Below, one piece after another: positions 50,986 to 59,121 of a stretch of DNA of 64,000 nt. Source of the DNA: Rhodospirillaceae bacterium. GTDB lineage: Bacteria; Pseudomonadota; Alphaproteobacteria; UBA6615. Under the pieces are notes generated by a model. That model did not search any database, was not told the DNA's origin, and saw nothing but the letters and a program-made list of their open reading frames with translations. The position numbers and the translations under genes are program-made. How positions within the stretch are numbered: the first letter of the stretch is position 1; each line of letters starts with the position of its first letter. Location: the NCBI GenBank assembly GCA_002724635.1, contig PBPM01000031.1, positions 109,621-173,620 on the forward strand, in the 5' to 3' direction.

Positions 50986-51813
50986 TCAGAACTTAAGCTT
51001 GTAGCCGGTGGCGAGCATGCGGTGGACGATTAGGAACAGGATGATATCCATTACCAGTATCACCGCGGCACCGAACCAGAAATCGGCGTCGCCCTGGCCG
51101 ATGAAACCGTGGCGGAAACCGTCGATTGCATAGAAGAATGGGTTGAACTGGGCAACGAAACCCCAAGCCTCGGGCAGCCGTTCGATTGAGTAGAAGGTAC
51201 CCGACAGGAAAGACAGCGGCACGATTACGAAATTGGTGATGGCTGCCATATGATCAAACTTGTCCGCCCAGATCCCCCCGATCATGCCGAGCAGCGCGAG
51301 CATGACCGAGGCCGACACGGCGAAGAAGGCGATCCCCGCGGGATTGGCGAAAGGCAGATCGACGAGGAAGACCATAACCATGGTGGCGGCAGTCGCCACG
51401 ATCATGCCGCGGGTCACACCGCCAGCGATATAGGCGCACATCATCTCCAGCGGGCTGATCGGCGGCATCAGCACGTCCACGATATTGCCCTGAACTTTCG
51501 ACACCATGATCGATGAAGAGGTGTTGGCGAAGGAATTCTGTAGAATCGTCATCATAATGAGGCCAGGCGCCAGGAACACCACGAAGGGAACTTCGCCAAC
51601 CGTGCCGACCCGGTTCTCGAGCGCGATCGAGAAGATTGTGTAGAAGAGAAGCGTGGTGACTACAGGAGCTGCTATGGTCTGTGTGAACACCTTCAGGAAA
51701 CGCTTGAGCTCGCGGTGATAGAGCGTCCACACACCCCACCAATTCACGCTTCCAAAGCAGCGTACGCGTGGCGCGGCGTCCGTTCGAGTTGGAATCATAT
51801 CCGTGGTCTCCAT
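50986..51813 (-). CDS. ABC-2 type transporter permease
   Basis: NWWGVWTLYHRELKRFLKVFTQTIAAPVVTTLLFYTIF..., FLSGTFYSIERLPEAW. Confidence 0.9.
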   Translation of the reverse strand: METTDMIPTRTDAAPRVRCFGSVNWWGVWTLYHRELKRFLKVFTQTIAAPVVTTLLFYTIFSIALENRVGTVGEVPFVVFLAPGLIMMTILQNSFANTSSSIMVSKVQGNIVDVLMPPISPLEMMCAYIAGGVTRGMIVATAATMVMVFLVDLPFANPAGIAFFAVSASVMLALLGMIGGIWADKFDHMAAITNFVIVPLSFLSGTFYSIERLPEAWGFVAQFNPFFYAIDGFRHGFIGQGDADFWFGAAVILVMDIILFLIVHRMLATGYKLKF

Positions 51814-51875
51814 AGGCCGGAACTTATGATGGTGGCCACCGCCCGGCAAGCCGATGTGCCAAGCGGGATAGATCG

Positions 51876-52493
51876 ATGAGCGACGCACCGCCGCACGACG
51901 GCAGAGCACGTCAGGATGGCAAACCGCGCCGCAAGCCAAGGCCAGCCACCCCGGAACGCCTACGCAAGGCCGCACTTTCCTATATCGACCGTTACGCGAC
52001 CTCATCAGCAAACCTGCGCGAGATACTCATGCGACGGGTCCGGCGCTCGGTCCGGCTACACGACACAGATCTCGAAGAGGCCAGTCGCTGGGCCGATGAG
52101 ATAGTCGCCGATTTCGATGCGCGCAACCTAGTGAATGATACGCTCTATGCCGAAAACCGGGCCCACAGGCTATACCGCGGCGGTGCATCACGACGGAAGA
52201 TCGAGATGTCGCTCAAAACCAAGGGGGTAGGGACCGCCGATATAGCGGCGGCACTCGCCGCGCTCGAGGAAACCGATCCGGACGCCGAGTTCACCGCGGC
52301 ATGCCAGCATGCCCGGCGCCGGCGCCTTGGCCCCTGGCGCCATGATGATCGGGCCGCGCGGCGCGACCGCGACCTCGCGGCAATGGCCAGGGCCGGGTTC
52401 GGATACGAGATGGCAAGCCAAGTGATCGATGCTCCCGACCCGGAGGCGCTGGAAGCCGAAGCCACGGTGCGCGCGGCCGAACACGAAAGGTAG
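51876..52493 (+). CDS. recX: Regulatory protein RecX
   Basis: ALSYIDRYATSSANLREILMRRV, FDARNLVNDTLYAENRAHRLYRGGASRRKIEMSLKTKGV. Confidence 0.88.
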   Translation: MSDAPPHDGRARQDGKPRRKPRPATPERLRKAALSYIDRYATSSANLREILMRRVRRSVRLHDTDLEEASRWADEIVADFDARNLVNDTLYAENRAHRLYRGGASRRKIEMSLKTKGVGTADIAAALAALEETDPDAEFTAACQHARRRRLGPWRHDDRAARRDRDLAAMARAGFGYEMASQVIDAPDPEALEAEATVRAAEHER

Positions 52494-52502
52494 GCGCGGC
52501 AG

Positions 52503-53741
52503 CTAGCCCTCACCATCCCCCGATAAATTCCCAACTTCGACCGAAGCCGCCGACGATGCGACGGATGAGGAGTCGGCTGGTTCACCGGGCGACGCCTTCG
52601 GGGGGGTGAATGTCTCCGGCCCACTGCCGGGCAGGGCCTCGACATAGAGTGAACGACTGGGAAAGGCGAAGCCGGAGCCCGCACCCTCGACGATCTCCTT
52701 AATCCGGTAGGCGAGCGTCTCCTTCACAGCTAGCCACTCACCCCAGTTCGTGGTGCGGGTAAAGCAGTAGACCATGATGTCTATACTGGAATCGTTGAAG
52801 CTATCGATACGCACGAATGTGGCCACATCCTTCGGGTCGGCGAAGGCCTCGTCGCCGAGGATGTGCGCCTCGATCCCGTCGCGGATCTTGCGAAGCTGCG
52901 CAGCGGTCGTGTCATAGAGCACGCCGATCTTTAAGTAGATGCGCCGGTGGGTCATCTCCGAGAAGTTAACCACCGCCTTGTCGGCTAGCGTAGCATTCGG
53001 CACCTGAACGACCGCCTTGTCGAACTGGCGTACCATGGTGGACCGGAAGCCGATAGTTTCGACGGTCCCCTCGACGACGCCATCCACCTTGATCCAGTCA
53101 CCCTGATGGAACCGCTTCTCGCCGAGGATCAGAACCCCAGAGAGCAGATTTTTGAAAAGGTCCTGAGCAGCCAGCGCACCGGCCAGCCCAAACAGGCCTA
53201 GCCCGGCGATCAGCGGACCGATCTCTATGCCCCAAAGTTCTAAGATCGCGGCAGCACCAATCAAGCCCAAGATAATCTTCAGGGCCTTGATGATCCATTG
53301 CACCATTGTCGGTGAGAGGATGTCGCGCAGATTGGCGAAAATTCGCCACAGGGGGTCGACGAGCGCAATCACGCCCCAGAACAGGGTGAAGACAATCAGC
53401 GACTCGGTCAGCCGCAGGGCGATGCGATCGAAGGTGCCGGTGAGATCGAAAAGCCGTGTCGCCACGAAAAAGGCAAGCACCACGGGGGCGAAGCGAAGCG
53501 GCTTCTCAAGTGCCTCCACCATGTAGTCGTCGATCTGGGTCCGGGTGCCCCGCACGAGGCGCTTGAGCCAGCCGATGAAGAATCGGGCGAACAGGCCGCG
53601 GGCGACGAGCAACAGCGCAAAGACGAGTACGGCGACCAGAATGCGTCCGAAACTCGTGCCGAACGCGGTCTCCTTCAGCACTTCCATGACGAGTGCCCAG
53701 AAGGCGACCAACAGGGCCCAGAACTCCGTCGGTAACTCCAT
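52503..53741 (-). CDS. MscS-family mechanosensitive ion channel
   Basis: GLGLFGLAGALAAQDLFKNLLSGVLILGEKRFHQGDWIKVDGVVEGTVETIGFRSTMVR. Confidence 0.92.
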   Translation of the reverse strand: MELPTEFWALLVAFWALVMEVLKETAFGTSFGRILVAVLVFALLLVARGLFARFFIGWLKRLVRGTRTQIDDYMVEALEKPLRFAPVVLAFFVATRLFDLTGTFDRIALRLTESLIVFTLFWGVIALVDPLWRIFANLRDILSPTMVQWIIKALKIILGLIGAAAILELWGIEIGPLIAGLGLFGLAGALAAQDLFKNLLSGVLILGEKRFHQGDWIKVDGVVEGTVETIGFRSTMVRQFDKAVVQVPNATLADKAVVNFSEMTHRRIYLKIGVLYDTTAAQLRKIRDGIEAHILGDEAFADPKDVATFVRIDSFNDSSIDIMVYCFTRTTNWGEWLAVKETLAYRIKEIVEGAGSGFAFPSRSLYVEALPGSGPETFTPPKASPGEPADSSSVASSAASVEVGNLSGDGEG

Positions 53742-53964
53742 TTTCCGATATCCGTGCTCGTTTAAGCGAACGAGCCGAATACGCTAAGGTTTGTCGGCGA
53801 AATGTCAATTCGGGGATTAGATGCACCGCAGAACCTCAGCCGGCCTCAGCAATGCACGCAGAAGATAATCCGGCGTTGCCCGGATTCCCGATCGCTGGCA
53901 ACAACCCGAAGGCTGACCCGCGTATACTGTAAAAAGTTTAATCTCGGCAATACGGATGCCCTCA

Positions 53965-55194
53965 CTACCCCGTCATCGGGTTCCGGCGTCGCAAGACCCA
54001 GACGGTGAGCAATGCGGCCGCCGCCATGTAGGCAACGCAGGCCGCAGAGACCTCGGCGATCGACACGCCGAGATCGAACGCTACCCCAAAGGTCGCCGGC
54101 GCAGCCGCCGCGGCGAGCACCATCGCAGCAACCGACATAGCGCGGATGCCTCCCAAGTTCCTGACCCCGTACAACTCGGCGAACATGGCCGATATGATCG
54201 GCTGTAACATGCCAATGCCGACGCCCAGCGCACCTAGCAGCACGTGGGGCATCATCGGATGTCCCGATGCGCCCAAAACAATAAAGCAGGCAATAAAGGG
54301 AATGGCGGAGACCGGGATCAGACGCACCGCCCCGCCGCGGTCGATCATCGGCCCGATCACCAGCGAGGTGAGCACCTTCATGACGGCCATCACGATCAGC
54401 CCCGTCGCGAGTAGCTCGATGGGCCAACCCCGCACCTCGGCGATGAAGGCCTGATGGAAAAGCAAGCCGGTCGCAACATAGGGATAGGCGAGCAGTAGCG
54501 CCATCGCACCCAGATAACGCGGATCGCGCAGTACCTCGAGGCGCGTCCAGTCGTGTCTCGCGCCGACCGTCGTCGATGCCTGCGACTGCCGCGCGAGATA
54601 ACCGCGGTGCCGGTCCTCGAAGCCCTTAAGGGCGAGCGGCACCAGCAACAACAACACTGCCGCCGTCACGAGTCCGGTCGCCAGCCAAACATCCCGCCAG
54701 CCGATCATCGCGATCAGCGCCACCGTGGTGATCGGCAGCACCGTCTCGCCGGCGGCCAGTCCCAGCCCTGAGAGACTCAGCGCCTTGCCTCGGTCGTGCG
54801 GGAAGTAGCGCGCCATGCTCGTCCCCATGATGTGAATTGTCATACCCTGACCGCACAGGCGGATGACGAACAGGGCCAGCGCGAACAGCCACAGCGTGTG
54901 GGCAAACGAGAGCGCCACCATCGCTCCCGTAAGTGCACCCAGCGTGGCCAGCGTGTAGCGACGCAGATCCACCCGGTCGATCAGTTTGCCGAGCCAGATT
55001 AGCGCCACGGCCGCGACGATGCTGACCGTCGAATAGACCGCGCCGAAAGTGCCATGGCCAAGCCCAAACTCGGCCCTGATCTCGGTGCCGTAGAGCGCAA
55101 CATAAAAGGTCTGGCCGTAGCTCGACAGCAGAGTCAGGAGGAACCCGAAGCCGATGAATCGAAGATTGGCGCGCAGAAAGGCGAGATAGGTCAT
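53965..55194 (-). CDS. MFS transporter
   Basis: 12 TM-like helices; SSYGQTFYVALYGTEIRAEFGLGHGTFGAVYSTVSIVAAV. Confidence 0.88.
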   Translation of the reverse strand: MTYLAFLRANLRFIGFGFLLTLLSSYGQTFYVALYGTEIRAEFGLGHGTFGAVYSTVSIVAAVALIWLGKLIDRVDLRRYTLATLGALTGAMVALSFAHTLWLFALALFVIRLCGQGMTIHIMGTSMARYFPHDRGKALSLSGLGLAAGETVLPITTVALIAMIGWRDVWLATGLVTAAVLLLLVPLALKGFEDRHRGYLARQSQASTTVGARHDWTRLEVLRDPRYLGAMALLLAYPYVATGLLFHQAFIAEVRGWPIELLATGLIVMAVMKVLTSLVIGPMIDRGGAVRLIPVSAIPFIACFIVLGASGHPMMPHVLLGALGVGIGMLQPIISAMFAELYGVRNLGGIRAMSVAAMVLAAAAAPATFGVAFDLGVSIAEVSAACVAYMAAAALLTVWVLRRRNPMTG

Positions 55195-55336
55195 GGGTTG
55201 AGGTCGCAACGTATCATGCACGCGCCATAGCACGTACGCGCCGACGCGTCGCCTGCGCGGCGGATAATGATATAAAACGGACCGCGATAACCATCGGCGC
55301 ACACGCGTCGACCATGACAAGGGAAAGAATTCTGAC

Positions 55337-56224
55337 ATGTCCAAGCGAATCGGCCTGATCGGCCTCGGAATCATGGGGTCCGCTATCTCGGGTAATTTTC
55401 TGAATTCAGGCTACGCCGTGACCGGTTTCGATCTCGACACCGCGCGTTGCGACGAACTGTCCGGCAAGGGCGGGACGGCGGCCGGTTCGCCGGCCGAGGT
55501 CGTCGAGGCCTCCGACATCGTGATTACCTCCCTGCCCTCGACTGCCGCACTCGACGCGGTGTGCACCGATGAGAACGGGATCGCCACGGCGCGCAACACG
55601 AACGTCATCATAATGGAATGCTCGACCTTCCCGATCGAGGACAAGCAGCGCAACCACGACGCGCTGGCTGCGGCAGGAATCACCATGCTCGACGCGCCGC
55701 TATCGGGCACCGGGGCCCAAGCGCGCGAGAAGGACCTGGCAGTCTATCTCAGCGGCGACGAAGCCGCGGCCAACGCCTGCGCCGAGGTCATCGAGGGCTT
55801 CGCGCGCGCGCACTACTATGTCGGCCCATTCGGCAACGGAAGCCGCATGAAGTATGTAGCCAACCATCTGGTGGCGATCCACAACATTGCGGCCGCGGAA
55901 GCCATGGTCATGGGCATGAAGGGCGGTCTCGACGCCCAGGTAATCTATGACGTGATCAGCGACAGCGCCGGTACGTCGCGCATGTTTGAGGTGCGCGGCC
56001 CGATGATGGTAACCGACGATTACTCCGACGCGACGATGAAGATCTCGGTCTGGCAGAAGGACATGGCGGTCATCGGCGCGTTTGCGAAGAGCGTCGAATG
56101 CCCGACGCCGCTCTTCACCACCTGCTCCGACATCTATGTTGCCGGCATGGCCCAGGGCCGCGAGGACGAGGACACGGCCGCCGTCTGCGCCATTCTCGGC
56201 GAAGCAGCCCGACTCAAGCGCTAG
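55337..56224 (+). CDS. 3-hydroxyisobutyrate dehydrogenase-family NAD(P) oxidoreductase
   Basis: IGLIGLGIMGSAISGNFL, MLDAPLSGTGAQAREKDLAVYLSG, GNGSRMKYVANHLVAIHN. Confidence 0.91.
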   Translation: MSKRIGLIGLGIMGSAISGNFLNSGYAVTGFDLDTARCDELSGKGGTAAGSPAEVVEASDIVITSLPSTAALDAVCTDENGIATARNTNVIIMECSTFPIEDKQRNHDALAAAGITMLDAPLSGTGAQAREKDLAVYLSGDEAAANACAEVIEGFARAHYYVGPFGNGSRMKYVANHLVAIHNIAAAEAMVMGMKGGLDAQVIYDVISDSAGTSRMFEVRGPMMVTDDYSDATMKISVWQKDMAVIGAFAKSVECPTPLFTTCSDIYVAGMAQGREDEDTAAVCAILGEAARLKR

Positions 56225-56265
56225 CTCCCGCGATCGGGCCAGGCACACCACCTGGCCCGCACACG

Positions 56266-56766
56266 CTACATGGGCTCGATCACCCACTCGATGTGCAGAT
56301 CGACGCCCGCGTCCCGGATCAGGTTCGAGACCGGGCAGCGCTGCTCGACATTCGCCTTCAGCTTCTCGATCCGCTCGGCGCTCTCATTGCTGCGGAAGAT
56401 CTTCTTGACCGTGACCTTCTCGAAGTAAGGACGCACACCCTTCACGCCGCGCGCACCGCGCACGTCGATCTCAGCATCGCAGGAGTAACTCACATCGCCA
56501 TATTTGAACTTCATAATATGCGCAACCTGGTGAGTGATTGCCGCGTCACAGCCGCACAGGCCGCCCATGACGGATTCGACCGGCGTTGGTCCCTTATTGG
56601 TACCGCCACGCTCGGTCGGCTCGTCGATGACGAAGCCGGGCGTGTCGCGCACCGAGACGACGGTGCGTGCGCCGCCGGCTGGATTCTCGCAAACCACGTT
56701 GCGGTAACCGATCACCTTCTTCTTCGGATCGATCGACGGTTCGAGGAGATCACTGTCGCTCATCAT
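56266..56766 (-). CDS. OsmC family protein
   Basis: ESVMGGLCGCDAAITHQVAHIM, KANVEQRCPVSNLIRDAGVDLH. Confidence 0.87.
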   Translation of the reverse strand: MMSDSDLLEPSIDPKKKVIGYRNVVCENPAGGARTVVSVRDTPGFVIDEPTERGGTNKGPTPVESVMGGLCGCDAAITHQVAHIMKFKYGDVSYSCDAEIDVRGARGVKGVRPYFEKVTVKKIFRSNESAERIEKLKANVEQRCPVSNLIRDAGVDLHIEWVIEPM

Positions 56767-56866
56767 GCTATCCATTCTGAAGTTCAGGCAGCGCCCGCCT
56801 TGTCCGAGCGCATGGCATAGTATTGTCTCAACATGCTCATACCATAAATGTCCGCGGGGGCGCCTC

Positions 56867-57661
56867 ATGACCTACTCCGAACTCAAGCTCGACGTGCACG
56901 ACAGCGTTGCCACCCTCACATTCAACCGGCCAGACTCCATGAACGCCCTAGGCGGGGCACTGCGCGACGAGTTCGCCGACGCCGTCGCCGAACTCTGCGG
57001 CCGGGCGGGCCAGGATATTTCGGCGGTCGTACTCACCGGTGCCGGTCGCGCCTTCTGCGCCGGCGGTGATCTACGCGCGTTGCAAGAGATGTCCGCGAAG
57101 GGCCCCGACGCCATGCGCGCGCGCATGCAGGAATCGCATGTCACGCTCGAACGTTGGCTCGACCTACCGGTGCCGACGGTCGCAGCGGTCAACGGGGCGG
57201 CCGCGGGTGCCGGCTTCTCCCTCGCCATCGCCAACGACTTTGTCTTCGCAGCCAGCGGCGCGCGTTTCATCATGTCCTTCGGGCGCATCGGGCTCGTGCC
57301 CGACTGGGGCGCGATGTACATCCTGCCCCGGCTGGTCGGCCTGCAACGCGCCAAAGAAATCGTGCTGACCGCGCGCGACGTCGGGGCCGAGGAAGCTCGC
57401 GAACTTGGCCTCGTGCTCGAAATCATCGACGGCGACCGGCTGTTGGGACACGCTCAGGTATTCGCGGCGAAGTTCGCCACCGCCTCGCCAACGGCGATAG
57501 GCGTCGCCAAGCGGGTGATGGGGTCCGCATTCGAGACCGAGCGCACGGCTGTGCTGGCGGCCGAGGCGGAAGCCCAGGCCGAGGCCAATGTCAGCGACTA
57601 TCATCGCGAGGCGGTCAAGCGCTTCCTCGCTAAGGAGCCGGCGTTGTTTCACTGGCAGTAG
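56867..57661 (+). CDS. Enoyl-CoA hydratase/isomerase family
   Basis: GRAFCAGGDLRALQE, AAVNGAAAGAGFSLAIANDFVFAA. Confidence 0.93.
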   Translation: MTYSELKLDVHDSVATLTFNRPDSMNALGGALRDEFADAVAELCGRAGQDISAVVLTGAGRAFCAGGDLRALQEMSAKGPDAMRARMQESHVTLERWLDLPVPTVAAVNGAAAGAGFSLAIANDFVFAASGARFIMSFGRIGLVPDWGAMYILPRLVGLQRAKEIVLTARDVGAEEARELGLVLEIIDGDRLLGHAQVFAAKFATASPTAIGVAKRVMGSAFETERTAVLAAEAEAQAEANVSDYHREAVKRFLAKEPALFHWQ

Positions 57662-57664
57662 GGG

Positions 57665-58276
57665 TCACGGCTTGCAAACGACAATGTGAAACACATGCCA
57701 GTGTTTAGCCTCGCCACGCGGGGTAACCGAGTCATCCTCTTCCTCGTCCAGCCCCTCGACCTCTAGGCCCGCCAGCAACGCCTCGACCTCGGCGCGAGTG
57801 TGGAAGGTCATGCCGTCGCGCCCGGCCCAGCTATCCCGATCGCCGTAGAGCTGTCCAGCGAAACGTCCGCCAGGTAGGAGCGAGGAACGGATTCGCTGCC
57901 AAACGCGCATGAAGGCATCGGGCGGACAGAGCGGCAGCGCGAAACTGCTGTTGACCAGGCTGCATTGCGGCCAACTCGCCTTCTCGAAGCGAGCGACCTT
58001 CCCCGAAAAATCAGCCTGCAACGGCAGGTCGGGGCGGGACCGGATGGCCGCGATGGCGGCCGGCTCGGCATCGATGGCGAGCACGCGCCAGCCGCGGCGT
58101 AGCATCTCTATGGCGTCACGCCCGCGGCCGGCACCGAGGTCGACCGCGAAACGCGTCAGGCCGTCCGGCGCAGCATCAAACCGATCGAGCGCAAACAGCA
58201 ATGTTTCGCGCGGCGGTCGATCGCCCGTCTTCGCGTAGTAGGCGGCCCAGTCACGATCTTTGGATTGCCCGTTCAA
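57665..58276 (-). CDS. Class I SAM-dependent methyltransferase (TehB-like)
   Basis: AVDLGAGRGRDAIEMLRRGWRVLAIDAEPAAI; overlaps the Fe-S gene by 4 nt. Confidence 0.88.
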   Translation of the reverse strand: MNGQSKDRDWAAYYAKTGDRPPRETLLFALDRFDAAPDGLTRFAVDLGAGRGRDAIEMLRRGWRVLAIDAEPAAIAAIRSRPDLPLQADFSGKVARFEKASWPQCSLVNSSFALPLCPPDAFMRVWQRIRSSLLPGGRFAGQLYGDRDSWAGRDGMTFHTRAEVEALLAGLEVEGLDEEEDDSVTPRGEAKHWHVFHIVVCKP

Positions 58277-59121
58277 CCGCCCAGCCTGATCTCGCCGAGA
58301 TTGACACTCTCGCCGAGGCTCACCTCGCGCCTTGCGCTATCGGTCGTCCCCGAGATCTCCACGACATAGGCTCCGCAGTCTGGGTCAAGACGGTCGAACT
58401 TGAAGTCGCCATATCCATCGGTCTCGGCCTCCGCCACGGCCTGTCCGTCCCGGAGCAGGCGCACCTTCGCCCCCTCGAGACAATCGACGACTCCATCCCG
58501 TTCGATAGAAACCGTGCCACCGATGAAGCATTGTGCGTAGCGCCACATATTCTTGTAATGCACCCGCGGTCGCGTGTTCAGATCGGGACGGAGCGGCTCG
58601 AGCGCCTCTTCCTCGGCGATCCGAGCCATCTCCGCATCGTCGACCTTGAACGATCGCAGCGCGCCCGTCGGGCAGACGTCTACGCAACGCGGCTCTGCCC
58701 AGCCCTCATCGATCAGATGCGCATCGAAGATCCAGTGCTGGGGTATCTCCAGCGCCTCGTTCCAGAAAACCGCACTGTAGGGGCACGCATCGACGATCTG
58801 GCGCTGCCCCTTCGACTTGTCGGGATCGATCACGACGATGCCGTCCGGTCGCTTCGTGATCGCGTCGTCCTTCGCGGCGGCCATGCAGGGCGCGTCGTCA
58901 CAATGCTGGCACATGGTCGGCAGGTAGGCGACGTCGGTCATGGTGCCCTGCCCGCGCTCGCGCCGCCTGATATCGATCCAGCGATGGCCGTGCTTGGGCA
59001 TCTCGGCCGCATAGCCGGGAAAGCTGTTGCCGACATGCTCGTCCTGCACCGCCAGCGTGCAGTTGTTGCAGTTCGTGCAGTTGGCGACGTCTACGATCAG
59101 GTTCCACTTGGCCTGGCTCAT
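58273..59121 (-). CDS. Transhydroxylase-type Fe-S (beta) subunit
   Basis: [114 protein letters not shown]; resembles pyrogallol-phloroglucinol transhydroxylase small subunit. Confidence 0.88.
   Translation of the reverse strand: MSQAKWNLIVDVANCTNCNNCTLAVQDEHVGNSFPGYAAEMPKHGHRWIDIRRRERGQGTMTDVAYLPTMCQHCDDAPCMAAAKDDAITKRPDGIVVIDPDKSKGQRQIVDACPYSAVFWNEALEIPQHWIFDAHLIDEGWAEPRCVDVCPTGALRSFKVDDAEMARIAEEEALEPLRPDLNTRPRVHYKNMWRYAQCFIGGTVSIERDGVVDCLEGAKVRLLRDGQAVAEAETDGYGDFKFDRLDPDCGAYVVEISGTTDSARREVSLGESVNLGEIRLGG

Noticed and set aside
53846-54427. 193-aa minus ORF overlapping the 3' end of the MFS gene
   Set aside because: Alternate frame of the MFS transporter CDS; no independent support.
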